Notes: generated from the sequence alone by a model not told the origin. A stretch of 37,319 bases of DNA from Lentilactobacillus parabuchneri DSM 5707 = NBRC 107865 (GCF_001435315.1 NZ_AZGK01000019.1:1-37319); one strand, 5' to 3'; shown: positions 1 to 7,482, counted from the first letter of the stretch. Translations and numbers: made by a program.

Positions 1-370
1 AACCTGTCTCAAATATTGACTTCAATCCAGGCCGTTGGGAATAATCTACATGAGTGCCTGGCTTCTTAAAGCGCCGCCCCATTAGTGATCGAATGCCTAA
101 CTCCTGCATTAATCGGTAGACACGATTGGGGCCAATGACTACACCAAGTCTTCTCATGGCAATTGTGATCCGAGGGCACCCATAGGCTTTATAATTATTT
201 TTCCAAATTTCAAAGATCTGGCTTTTTAAAATCGTATCTTGTTTATCATGACGACTTGTCTGATAGTGTTTCCAATGATAATACGTACTTTTAGAAAGCC
301 CTAAGGCTTTCAAGATTATCCAGAGGCGGTGTTTACATAATTGTTCGTTGATAAAGTCTATGGCTTTAAC
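1..370 (-). CDS. IS3 transposase OrfB, 5' part (partial)
   Basis: The minus strand from about 370 to the edge encodes the N-terminal part of an IS3/IS150-type OrfB: FINEQLCKHRLW, LGLSKSTYYHW, YGCPRITIAMRRLG and VYRLMQELGIRS are in the HTH_21-type region that precedes the rve DDE core. The frame is -1 relative to orfA, as expected when OrfAB is made by programmed frameshifting. No independent start is clear. The DDE catalytic domain lies beyond the window, so activity cannot be judged. Confidence 0.7.
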
Positions 371-375
371 TTTGC

Positions 376-638
376 CTAATGCCTTCCCAGTAACACCGCC
401 GCTGCTTTTAAAATTTCATTTTCTTCTTTTAACTGCTGGTTTTCTTTCTGTAGTTGCTTGAAGGCTTCAACACTCGTTACGCCACCGTCAGGTAGTTCAA
501 CTAATTTGGCCCGCTTGATCCAATGACTGATGGTGGTTGGATGAACCCATATTCATTGGCTAAGGATTTCTTTGAACGATTTTCATTGTGATAAAGCTTA
601 ACGATGTTGTTTTTAAATTCATCTGAATAATATTTCAT
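376..638 (-). pseudogene. IS3 transposase OrfA, frameshifted
   Basis: OrfA is the helix-turn-helix and leucine-zipper subunit of IS3 transposases. Translation starts MKYYSDEFKNNIV after a GGAG-type ribosome site, then at the C-run 546-548 (GGG on the coding strand) the frame slips. Only one base later does the expected continuation VHPTTISHWIKRAK appear, followed by the coiled-coil part QKENQQLKEENEILK. The segment is 263 nt, one short of 88 codons, so a single G was lost. The product would be a short truncated peptide. An assembly error in a homopolymer would look the same. Confidence 0.8.
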
Positions 639-846
639 AAAAAAACTCCTATTCTGATTTTTATCATTATGACACAAAATCTAATGATTTTGGTACCAAA
701 TTTCAGTATAGGAGCAAAAATGATTAATCGCTCCTCAAGAAATGATTCTCTGTTAAAGAATATATTACAATTTCTCTATCTATTTAGTAGCGGGTATTTT
801 TGTACCGTTGATTATTTATTTGATCGAGAAATTTATGTAAAAATAA

Positions 847-872
847 AAAGCTGGGAAATAAATCTCAGCTTT
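847..872 (-). terminator. Rho-independent terminator of the ADP-ribosyltransferase gene
   Basis: A 10-bp stem (847-856 with 863-872, one G-U pair) closes a 6-nt AATAAA loop. Read on the minus strand it is followed by TTTTATTTTT. It lies about 14 bp beyond the stop of the gene at 886-1896. Confidence 0.8.
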
Positions 873-885
873 GATACATATGATT

Positions 886-1896
886 TTAGTTTTCTAAATT
901 GAGTGTAATCAGCCAATAAGCAGCATTTGAACTATGCTTCTTATTTTTTTGAGAAATGATTTTTCCTTTGGCACTGGTTTTTACAAACTCCATCGTAGAA
1001 ATAGTATGAGTTTTAACTTTTTGAATTTTAGTAGTAATTAATTTAGTATTATTTTTTAGCAAATATTCTTCTTCGCCCTTGTTTTCGGAAATTGGGTCAA
1101 TATAGGCACCGTGGTAGCCTTCCGGTAAGTTAATTTTCAAAATAACTTTACTAGAAAATCCAGTTGCAATCATTTTATTAATGCTTGTGGATGAAAAAGC
1201 ACGGTCTTCATATTGCTCACCATCTGCAATTGCTTTACCAGATAAAGATTGTTTTAAGCCTTCTAACGAGGTACCTCTGTATACGGTTAAGGGCGAAGCG
1301 AGTTTAAACGTCCCAATACTGTATTTAATTAAATTTATTTTTTGACTTATTTTTTTAGCAATATTTTTATTGGGGCTTCTTAGTGCGGTATTTATATTTG
1401 TGTATCCATTGCCTGTGTAGTATCGAAGAGCCCTTATTTCCTTCTTATTTAAGGTTTTTGACCATTTGAAAGAATTTTTTAATAATTTCTTTTGACCATT
1501 TTGGGTCAGTGTGATGGTTTTAGTGGAGTACGTATAATCGTTTATGTTCTTAATGAAGAAGTTTTCCGAGCTCCCAGGAATACTGACTAAGTATCCATTT
1601 TCCCTTGGCATTTTTTTAACCACTGTTAAGACAACATTTTTAGAAATAGAAACTGGATCTTGATAATTTGGCTGCTGATTATTTAAACCATAAGCGGTGG
1701 TTACTTTTTCTGTTACATATTGTTTTTTTCCAAAATTATATGTATGGGAATCAGTGTTACTTTGAATGACATGGATTGATTCACTTTTGGGTATTTTAGT
1801 TGTTGGCACGTTTGTTTTAGCATTTACGTTGTTGGGGAAAGTAAAAAGTGCTGTTAAGGTAACTGCAAACGCTAAAGCTTTATTATAATTTGACAT
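886..1896 (-). CDS. Secreted ADP-ribosyltransferase exoenzyme-like protein
   Basis: A 336-aa protein with a signal peptide (MSNYNKALAFAVTL..., likely cleaved after NVNA at about 26) and a C-terminal R-S-E class ADP-ribosyltransferase fold. The expected motifs appear in order: VYRGTS (Arg207), FSSTS (235-238) and GEEEYLL (E275-x-E277). An ExE rather than QxE signature usually goes with arginine or actin-type targets; the target here is unknown. Residues 27-190 form an N-terminal part I cannot assign. The start at 1896 is chosen over a longer frame from 1977 because it follows AAAGGAG, leaves a clean signal peptide, and an extended -10 box (1928-1936) lies upstream of it but inside the longer version. 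It is monocistronic with its own terminator and is flanked by IS elements, which suggests acquisition by transfer. It could be a toxin, an anti-competitor effector or a host-interaction factor. Confidence 0.85.
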   Translation of the reverse strand: MSNYNKALAFAVTLTALFTFPNNVNAKTNVPTTKIPKSESIHVIQSNTDSHTYNFGKKQYVTEKVTTAYGLNNQQPNYQDPVSISKNVVLTVVKKMPRENGYLVSIPGSSENFFIKNINDYTYSTKTITLTQNGQKKLLKNSFKWSKTLNKKEIRALRYYTGNGYTNINTALRSPNKNIAKKISQKINLIKYSIGTFKLASPLTVYRGTSLEGLKQSLSGKAIADGEQYEDRAFSSTSINKMIATGFSSKVILKINLPEGYHGAYIDPISENKGEEEYLLKNNTKLITTKIQKVKTHTISTMEFVKTSAKGKIISQKNKKHSSNAAYWLITLNLEN

Positions 1897-1927
1897 GTAG
1901 AAAACTCCTTTAGTGAAATTGGTATTT

Positions 1928-1936
1928 AGTATATCA
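1928..1936 (-). promoter_or_regulatory. Extended -10 promoter of the ADP-ribosyltransferase gene
   Basis: The minus strand reads TGATATACT, an extended -10 element. No good -35 is visible. Initiation near 1921 gives a leader of about 25 nt carrying AAAGGAG. Confidence 0.55.
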
Positions 1937-2044
1937 CGATGGTATTTAAAATAACAGTTAAATAAATGTGCATTCACTTTTTAAACATTGCTATACCAGT
2001 ATTTTAAGCTCTATGTTAATACGGAAGTTTGTCAAATGGTGTTG

Positions 2045-2094
2045 AAGGATAGTTTCTATCCTTTGGAGATCTCCTCGTGTGGGAGATCTTTTTT
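2045..2094 (+). terminator. Orphan tandem hairpins ending in a T-run
   Basis: Two consecutive perfect stems occur: AAGGATAG/CTATCCTT (2045-2063) and AGATCTCC/GGAGATCT (2067-2089), the second followed by TTTTTT. It looks like a strong plus-strand rho-independent terminator, yet no plus-strand gene lies upstream in 720-2040. It is probably a leftover from a gene removed by rearrangement, or the end of an unrecognised small RNA. Confidence 0.65.
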
Positions 2095-2186
2095 GTTGTT
2101 TTATTAGTTGCGGCGTTTAATCTGGTGTGTTGTCTGAATATCGTACTTGAAGGCATAACAAATAAGCCTACCATCGTGACGTTATT

Positions 2187-3595
2187 GTGGTAGATAATCT
2201 AGGCAATCAGCTGGTAGACGCGTGTGAACATATTGGCCTGATTGGAGAAGCCATAACAAGCACGTTTGAGCTCCTTGATCTTACGGTTGATGCCCTCTAT
2301 CGGTCCGTTAGAGTAGGACGATTTGGCGGCGTTAATTACTCCATTAAGATTCTTTCGTAGGGTATGCATGGCCGTATCTAGGGGCGTGCCGTTAGGCTGA
2401 TAGTTAGTGATGATATTCTTGAGTTCATCAGCGTGACGCCCCATCAAAGCATCGTGGAGATCGATGTAGGTTTCATAAGCGGTTTTGAAGGCCGGAAACG
2501 TATTGGTTCCAATATCAATAGCGTTCTGTTCGGTCGAGTACTCATTCAGGCCGAAGAGGTAGCGGCTCTTTTGTGCGTCAGGGTTGGCCTTGTGGAATAG
2601 GCGCCATAGTGATTTCAGTACTTTATATTCCCGCGAATGTTTGTCGAGTTGCTTTAAACATTGAGTGCGAGTGGTATCCATCGTCCGGCCCATTAATTGA
2701 ATAATGTGGAACCGATCAATAATGAGTTCGGCGTTAGGGAATAGTTCGTGCACGAATTCCTGATAGGAGGCGTCCATGTCCATGATGACGCGTTGAACCG
2801 CGGCCCGTTCTGCGGTGCTGTACTGACTAAGAAAGAACTGTTTGATGTTTCTATTAAGGCGGTCGCTAAGTACTTTAACTGATTTGTGAGTGTCGGCGTC
2901 AATGCAAATAAACGACATGGAGCCGTGCGTGGAACGGAATTCATCAAAGCATAGATTAATCGGTAACCGGCGGCTCGCGTGTGGATGAATATTAGCCGTC
3001 AAAATACGCTGAACTGAGTTTGTCGAAATACCGGTGAGACTGGCGATAGTCTTAGCCGGGAGTGATTTACTGGCTAGCTTCAGCACATGAGTCGCTAGTC
3101 CGTGACCGATGGCGTGGTTGGTTGATACCACTGGAGTGGTGGCCGTACAAGTGCTATGGCAGTTACTACAACGCCAGCGTTGCTTGTTTAGCTCTAGAAT
3201 TACGGGCCGGTCCATGGGTCCTGCAATGTGGACATGAGTGAACTTGTGTCCGTTAGGGTGCAACGTATTGTATCCACAGCTGGGACAGCGCCTGAGTGTG
3301 TAGGTAAGCTCTGCCTGGATGACCAAATACTTTTTGCGACCCGAGCCCCGACCATGAAATTCCTCACGAGTACCGAACACCTGAATGTTTGTGTCTGTAA
3401 TTCCCAGTAATTTAAGTGTATTATCTAGTTGAGACATCTATTCCTACCCCGCTTATCTTGAGTTTCGTCGCTTAAAGCATAGCACTAGGGAGACTTAGAT
3501 GCCTTTTTTTGTTATCAAAAAGGGCCTAGTACTTTTGGAATGGAAATACTTTCCAACACCCAAAATTCTAGACCCCTAAATTTGCGATCTACCAC
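2187..3595 (-). mobile_element. ISL3-family insertion sequence
   Basis: About 1.4 kb bounded by imperfect inverted repeats: GTGGTAGAT at 2187-2195 and its complement ATCTACCAC at 3587-3595, with further partial matches inwards (TCTAGG / TTTAGG). It contains one complete transposase gene on the minus strand. I could not identify a convincing 8-bp target duplication, so the exact ends are provisional. Confidence 0.7.
2199..3437 (-). CDS. ISL3-family transposase
   Basis: A 412-aa DDE transposase of the ISL3/IS204/IS1001/IS1165 class. The N-terminal zinc-ribbon part has two CxxC-type pairs (CPSCGYNT near 52-55 and CSNCHST near 89-92). It is followed by a helix-turn-helix ([18 protein letters not shown]). 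The catalytic core includes [14 protein letters not shown] and FHIIQLM, and a C-terminal [15 protein letters not shown] block supplies the Glu. The length is near the family norm and no frameshift is seen, so the element may be active. Confidence 0.92.
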   Translation of the reverse strand: MSQLDNTLKLLGITDTNIQVFGTREEFHGRGSGRKKYLVIQAELTYTLRRCPSCGYNTLHPNGHKFTHVHIAGPMDRPVILELNKQRWRCSNCHSTCTATTPVVSTNHAIGHGLATHVLKLASKSLPAKTIASLTGISTNSVQRILTANIHPHASRRLPINLCFDEFRSTHGSMSFICIDADTHKSVKVLSDRLNRNIKQFFLSQYSTAERAAVQRVIMDMDASYQEFVHELFPNAELIIDRFHIIQLMGRTMDTTRTQCLKQLDKHSREYKVLKSLWRLFHKANPDAQKSRYLFGLNEYSTEQNAIDIGTNTFPAFKTAYETYIDLHDALMGRHADELKNIITNYQPNGTPLDTAMHTLRKNLNGVINAAKSSYSNGPIEGINRKIKELKRACYGFSNQANMFTRVYQLIA

Positions 3596-3646
3596 GTATG
3601 TTTAAATCAAATTTATTTTAAATATACCTTGTACAGTGAAGTTTAT

Positions 3647-3700
3647 TGATTGTGTGATTTATGATAAAAGATTAATCTTTTATCATAAATCACACAATCA
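3647..3700. repeat. 54-bp perfect palindrome downstream of the partition operon
   Basis: Two 27-base arms match without mismatch and with no spacer (centre between 3673 and 3674). The arms contain TTTATGAT and GATTAATC, the same words that build the operator repeats upstream of parA. It lies 24 bp past the stop of the small partition gene, so it may be the operon's terminator, a second binding cluster for the RHH protein, or both. Confidence 0.85.
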
Positions 3701-3724
3701 GTAATACATAAGTTAAGCTCAATC

Positions 3725-3940
3725 TTATTTACGTTTGGCAAGGCCTTCACGAATAATTTTTTCTAAGACATCAACAATTTTTTCGTCATTCTCAAAAGCG
3801 ATGCGTTTAACTTCTTTATATGTGCTCATGCGAAGTTGAACGGTTTTAGTTCTTTCTGTTTCGAATTGGTATGGACTTTTTAGATTTTTAAGTTGTTCAG
3901 ATGCCTTTTTACTAACTTTGTTTAAAAAATCTTCTGCCAT
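3725..3940 (-). CDS. Ribbon-helix-helix partition protein (ParB-type partner of ParA)
   Basis: A 71-aa protein with an N-terminal basic, flexible part and a C-terminal ribbon-helix-helix domain (VQLRMSTYKEVKRIAFEN then the helix IVDVLEKIIREGL). In type Ib partition systems such small proteins bind the centromere, contact ParA and repress their own promoter. The gene follows parA by 6 bp after GAGGAG, so the two are cotranscribed and probably translationally linked. It is not related in sequence to large HTH-type ParB proteins. Confidence 0.8.
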   Translation of the reverse strand: MAEDFLNKVSKKASEQLKNLKSPYQFETERTKTVQLRMSTYKEVKRIAFENDEKIVDVLEKIIREGLAKRK

Positions 3941-3946
3941 GATAAA

Positions 3947-4732
3947 TTACTCCTCTAACTGTTGAATTCTAAGTAGTTGTTCATTAAGAACCATTTGGTA
4001 CATTTGGATTGCTCTTTTATCCCAATGGTCTTTATTCCGTATTCCTTCATTAGCAAACGTTTTAACTCGTTCTTGAGTTCTAATTGAGTTTGAAAAGACC
4101 CCTTCGCCAAAAAAGTCTTTTGCTTGTGCAGAAATTTCAGTATCAACTTTTGCACGTGGCTTCATTAAGTACAATATGACACCAACTAACTGAAAACTTC
4201 CATTGTATTGTTCACGTAGTTCACCTAAATGCGTAGCTGTTTTTAAAGAACTTGTATATGACTGCTTTTGAGTTTGTAAGACAATTGAGATGAAATCTGA
4301 AGCCATGATTGCGTTATTAGTAAAGACATTTATTGTTGGTGGTACGTCAATAAAAATATAATCGTAATTTTGTTTTAACTTTGAAAGCATTTGTGGTAAT
4401 AGAATATTACGTTTAACCCGACTAACTTTTTCTACAGCACCAATCCATAAAGACAATGTCCAATCTGTAGGAATCATATCAATTTGGTTTGTAACAGACA
4501 CAATAGATTTAGACAAATTCCCTCCAAGAAGGCCCTCATATAATGAAAGTTCCGGCTTTAAATCGGCTTTATAAGTCTCCTTCATAATTTCAGTTGCATT
4601 TCCCTGGGGATCGAAATCTATCAGTAGTACTTTTTTCCCCTCTTGACCCAATAAATAGGTTTCCATTACAGTCAAGGTGGTCTTACCAACGCCACCTTTA
4701 AAGTTGAAGTTTAATAGTGTTTTCCCATTCAT
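3947..4732 (-). CDS. parA: ParA-type partition ATPase
   Basis: A 261-aa Walker-type ATPase that moves plasmid copies to daughter cells. A deviant Walker A KGGVGKTT sits at residues 12-19, the switch/A' motif LLIDFDPQGNAT is near 36-47, and Walker B is FIDVPPT. There is no N-terminal HTH, consistent with type Ib ParA. It is the first gene of a two-gene operon transcribed leftward. The promoter at 4757-4785 has a repeat unit between its -35 and -10 boxes, pointing to autorepression by the downstream RHH protein. Confidence 0.9.
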   Translation of the reverse strand: MNGKTLLNFNFKGGVGKTTLTVMETYLLGQEGKKVLLIDFDPQGNATEIMKETYKADLKPELSLYEGLLGGNLSKSIVSVTNQIDMIPTDWTLSLWIGAVEKVSRVKRNILLPQMLSKLKQNYDYIFIDVPPTINVFTNNAIMASDFISIVLQTQKQSYTSSLKTATHLGELREQYNGSFQLVGVILYLMKPRAKVDTEISAQAKDFFGEGVFSNSIRTQERVKTFANEGIRNKDHWDKRAIQMYQMVLNEQLLRIQQLEE

Positions 4733-4756
4733 AGTAGCACCTACCTTTACATAAAC

Positions 4757-4821
4757 ACTTTACCATGATTTATGATTAATCGCAAATTTTATATGATTTA
4801 TGATTAATCATAAATCATATA
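4757..4821 (-). promoter_or_regulatory. parAB promoter with operator/centromere-like repeats
   Basis: The minus strand has -35 TTGCGA (4780-4785) and -10 TAAAGT (4757-4762) with a 17-bp spacer. A 17-base unit ATGATTTATGATTAATC occurs at 4765-4781, again at 4793-4809, and inverted at 4802-4818. The last two form a 32-bp perfect palindrome (4790-4821). The first copy fills the promoter spacer. The arrangement fits the operator and probable parS of an RHH-type partition system; binding is inferred. Confidence 0.7.
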
Positions 4822-4872
4822 CATAAAACTATTTACTTAACCTTTGCAGAATGATATGCTTTGTTCATAAAC

Positions 4873-5000
4873 AAAAAATCCCAATCCACTCGGGATTGGG
4901 ATTTTTGCAGTATTGACAAGTAGCTATCTTGCAGCTACCTAGTCCAAGCAATTTTCACCGCCAAGTTAAAATTGCTTGAACAAATTGTAATCTTGTTTAC
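4873..5000 (-). ncRNA. Antisense copy-control RNA (ctRNA) opposing the rep leader
   Basis: A minus-strand transcript of about 128 nt is predicted from a strong promoter (5007-5036) to a strong terminator (stem 4874-4887/4893-4906 followed by T-rich sequence). It contains two further stem-loops: an 11-bp stem CAAGCAATTTT/AAAATTGCTTG and a GTAGCT/AGCTAC hairpin. It is fully complementary to the leader that lies 5' of rep. This matches countertranscript RNAs of pIP501/pT181-like attenuation systems in architecture; I do not recognise a named family. The exact 5' end is estimated. Confidence 0.75.
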
Positions 5001-5112
5001 GTGCTAATTATACCGCAAGCAAACCTTAAGGGGCAAGCAAAGGTAAACTAATTAAAACGAAGATAAGACCAATGGACTAAGTAGCTTCTAATAACTACTT
5101 AGTCCATTTTTA
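4935..5112 (+). promoter_or_regulatory. Transcriptional attenuator in the rep leader
   Basis: A perfect 14-bp stem (5071-5084 with 5095-5108) followed by a T-run forms a plus-strand terminator in front of rep. An upstream leader segment CTACCTAGTCC (4935-4945) is nearly identical to the 3' arm of that stem and can pair at 10 of 11 positions with its 5' arm GGACTAAGTAG, which would act as antiterminator. The antisense RNA covers exactly this upstream segment. Inference: when the antisense RNA binds, the terminator forms and rep transcription stops. The plus-strand promoter is not clear. Confidence 0.7.
5007..5036 (-). promoter_or_regulatory. Promoter of the antisense RNA
   Basis: Minus strand: -35 TTGCCC (5031-5036), 18-bp spacer, perfect -10 TATAAT (5007-5012). 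No minus-strand ORF follows before the terminator, so it most likely drives the countertranscript. Confidence 0.7.
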
Positions 5113-5309
5113 GTTCTTAAAAATTAAAAAAAGTTGCCGAATTGCAACTCACAAACAAACACATGCTGGTGAATTTACAAAGTCCTCACTGCCAATGATG
5201 CTTTATAATTCAGTCAGAGCATATCAAATTTGTATTTTAGAACAAGTCTGATGTTTTAGCAACTCTCTTTGAAGACAGCATGTACAAGTCAATGAAGGGG
5301 AGTTTTATT

Positions 5310-6338
5310 ATGGATCAAACAAATTTTAATTTTATTGAATCAAAAAAAGCTTATGAAACCCGTTTTTTTCAATTCCCACAAGTTTTACTATACGGAGAAA
5401 AATACAAAAAGCTAAGTGATAGTGCTAAGTTAGGATATATGATTTTACGTGATCGTCTAGATTACTCATTAAGAAACAACTGGATTGATGAGAAGAATCG
5501 AGTCTATTTCATTTTCACAAATCAAGAGCTTCATAATTTATTTGGCTGGGGCAATGCGAAAATTGTTAAAGTAAAAAAAGAATTAGAAAGGGCAAAGTTA
5601 CTCTATCAAGTTAACTTAGGATTTGATCCGAAGAAAAAGAAGAATCTACCAAATCATCTTTATCTAGCTGACCTCGAAGTTACAACTAAAGACATTTACA
5701 AAAAAAAGATTACTAATGAAGAGCCGAAATCCCTTGATACAAGCGGAAGTTTCAAAATGGAACCCCGACAAAAAGAGCCGAAATCCCTTGATACAAGCGG
5801 AAGTTTCAAAATGGAACACAATCTAAACAATACTAGAGGTTTAGATACTAATAGATACAATATAGATACTCAAAAGTTGGACTTTTCCACAGCCAATTTC
5901 TCATCAGCCGAAATTCAAAAGCAAAACCAGGATTTGGTGAACCATGCTAATGACTTCTTAACTGATGAAGACAGTGGCTTACCGGTTTTCTTGGAACCAG
6001 AAGCCGTGCAATTACTTAGCTTCTGGTGCCGAACTCCGCAACAAATGCGGCGCTTCATTGGCATTATTTTAAATGCTAAGTACCGAGTTGAAAAGGATCA
6101 TCAAGATATTGGCGTCATAATCCCGCTTGGCGACGAAGAACTAAAATCTTTGATGACTAAAGCCTTGAGACGCTACTTTAACGCCCTAAGAAGCAATGAA
6201 AAGCATATCAAGAACGTGGAAAACTACTTGTACGGCACCATGCAAAACCTATTTGGCGTTTGGTGGAATAAACAAGCGGCTAGAGAATATGCGGCCAAAC
6301 ACCCCGAAGAACAGAACACTGACAATGAGCGTTCTTGA
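5310..6338 (+). CDS. repA: RepA_N-family plasmid replication initiator
   Basis: A 342-aa initiator for theta replication. The N-terminal RepA_N domain (residues 1-140) is recognisable from FFQFPQVLLYGEKYKKLS, AKLGYMILRDRLDYS, YFIFTNQELHNLFGWGN and KKELERAKLLYQV. A variable linker carries an 18-residue repeat (EPKSLDTSGSFKME twice), encoded by the direct repeats at 5719-5817. The conserved C-terminal helical domain follows (FWCRTPQQMRRFIGIIL..., YLYGTMQNLFGVWW). The start at 5310 is chosen because GAAGGGGAG lies just upstream; the in-frame ATG at 5280 lacks such a site. In this family the origin lies inside the rep gene. Expression is probably limited by the antisense RNA and attenuator upstream. 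Confidence 0.92.
   Translation: MDQTNFNFIESKKAYETRFFQFPQVLLYGEKYKKLSDSAKLGYMILRDRLDYSLRNNWIDEKNRVYFIFTNQELHNLFGWGNAKIVKVKKELERAKLLYQVNLGFDPKKKKNLPNHLYLADLEVTTKDIYKKKITNEEPKSLDTSGSFKMEPRQKEPKSLDTSGSFKMEHNLNNTRGLDTNRYNIDTQKLDFSTANFSSAEIQKQNQDLVNHANDFLTDEDSGLPVFLEPEAVQLLSFWCRTPQQMRRFIGIILNAKYRVEKDHQDIGVIIPLGDEELKSLMTKALRRYFNALRSNEKHIKNVENYLYGTMQNLFGVWWNKQAAREYAAKHPEEQNTDNERS
5719..5817 (+). repeat. 45-bp direct repeats inside rep (candidate oriV iterons)
   Basis: Two identical 45-base units (5719-5763 and 5773-5817) have a 54-bp period that keeps the reading frame. A weaker third copy of the core, GGTTTAGATACTAATAG, follows near 5838. RepA_N plasmids carry their origin as repeats within the linker part of rep, so this is the likely initiator-binding region. 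Confidence 0.7.
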
Positions 6339-6493
6339 AATTAAACGTCATATGGACTCATTTAAGCCTTTTTAAGTGTTACATGCATAATTATATTAAA
6401 ACGGCTTTAAAATCGCTTAGAAGTGAAAATAGGTGCCTTAAGTGGCCGAATTGACGATAGCTGAGCTAGAAAAACAGGATAGGAGCTTTTTAA

Positions 6494-6691
6494 ATGACCA
6501 AACCCAGCAAAGAAATCGAAACAATTGATCAATTGTTGGCTGACCCCTGGGCAGTCAATATTCAAGACATTTGGGAACAAGCGGCATATAATCCAGATCC
6601 TGATAAACGCAAGCTGTTTGACGCGTTACACACTTACCTCTTAGATAAACGCCAAGAGCAAATTATCAACGAAAAGCATTTTGTGATTTAA
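6494..6691 (+). CDS. Small acidic protein upstream of fic (possible antitoxin)
   Basis: A 65-aa protein preceded by AGGAGC 8 bases before the ATG. It is largely helical by composition (IDQLLADPWAVNIQDIWEQA, FDALHTYLLDKRQEQ) with no motif that I recognise. It lies 50 bp before the Fic gene, the place of an antitoxin in many toxin-antitoxin pairs, but the inhibitory S/TxxxE[G/N] motif of Fic antitoxins is not evident. It may instead be a plasmid-maintenance protein cotranscribed by chance. Confidence 0.6.
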   Translation: MTKPSKEIETIDQLLADPWAVNIQDIWEQAAYNPDPDKRKLFDALHTYLLDKRQEQIINEKHFVI

Positions 6692-6741
6692 CATGGACAG
6701 GTCAAATAATCAGTGACTGAAATAGAAAGGAGGCACAAAAT

Positions 6742-7482
6742 ATGGCTAAAACTCGAACATATATGGACAAGTATAAATTCACAGCTGCAGAAAACCAACG
6801 GTTTGCCCGAGCAAACTTTACCAAGTTAGTGCATACTAATGCTCGTTTTGAAGGCGTTAATACCACTTTGCCACAAACACAAACTATTATGGACGGTATG
6901 AGCGTAGCAGGAGTACCTGTTGAAGATGTTTTGACGATTGTTAATTTAAAGCGTGGGTGGCAATATATCACTGCTCAAAATTCCCCTTTAACGTTAACCA
7001 TGGAAAAACAAATCAACAAGATTGTGGCAGCGGAAGACGCCTTAGTACCGGGAGAATTACGGCAAGGGAAAGGAGGAGTTGATTTAGGTAGTGAAGACTT
7101 TTTTGAACCACCTTTAATTAACGAAAAACAAGAACAATCCTTTTTACAAAAAATCTTGGCTGATCCACGAACGACGATTACTGATAAAGCATTGACTGTC
7201 ATGTATCATAATATGCGCCAACAAATCTTTTGGGACGGGAACAAAAGGACGGCGACTTTAAGTGCTAATAAAATTATGATTGACGGTGGTGCAGGCTTAA
7301 TCAATGTGCCGTTAGATAAGTGGGATCAATGGAACGAACTAATTGCCAATTATTATCGAACTAATGACATGGCTAAAATTAAACGGTGGACATATGACAA
7401 TGGCATTCAAGGATTACAAATTAGAGCAAACTTAGCACTTAAATCAGTTAAAGACAAAACTAGTAAAAGAATTCAAAAATAG
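6742..7482 (+). CDS. fic: Fic-domain protein with variant active site
   Basis: A 246-aa Fic/DOC-fold protein; these usually transfer AMP or another phosphate-linked group to target proteins. The core motif reads QIFWDGNKRT (161-170): the anion-binding FxDGNKR is intact, but the catalytic His two residues before Phe is Gln161. Near the N-terminus ARFEGVNTT (34-42) resembles the class II self-inhibitory helix (S/TxxxE[G/N]) with Asn33 instead of Ser/Thr. AGGAGG lies 8 bases before the ATG. It could be a catalytically altered or dead enzyme, or use another nearby His (His156). Directly after its stop lies a fragment of an unrelated gene. Confidence 0.85.
   Translation: MAKTRTYMDKYKFTAAENQRFARANFTKLVHTNARFEGVNTTLPQTQTIMDGMSVAGVPVEDVLTIVNLKRGWQYITAQNSPLTLTMEKQINKIVAAEDALVPGELRQGKGGVDLGSEDFFEPPLINEKQEQSFLQKILADPRTTITDKALTVMYHNMRQQIFWDGNKRTATLSANKIMIDGGAGLINVPLDKWDQWNELIANYYRTNDMAKIKRWTYDNGIQGLQIRANLALKSVKDKTSKRIQK

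Larger units (their letters stand above)
1..716 (-). mobile_element. IS3-family (IS150-like) insertion sequence, incomplete at window edge
   Basis: On the minus strand, an orfA/orfB arrangement typical of IS3 elements runs off the left edge of the window. The candidate outer end is near 716, where the minus strand begins TGCTCCTATACTG and continues into a promoter-like stretch just before orfA; IS3 ends normally start with TG. The other end lies outside the window, so the inverted repeat and target duplication cannot be checked. orfA carries a frameshift, so this copy is probably unable to move itself. Confidence 0.75.

Noticed and set aside
669-902. 77-codon plus-strand frame across the IS3 end
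   Set aside because: It starts inside the IS terminus, has no ribosome site, and runs through the terminator of the ADP-ribosyltransferase gene on the other strand.
3955-4155. 66-codon minus-strand frame inside parA
   Set aside because: It is a shadow frame of parA, which has clear ATPase motifs.
5719-5817. CRISPR-like array
   Set aside because: Only two repeats with a 9-bp gap, within an open coding frame; better explained as origin iterons.
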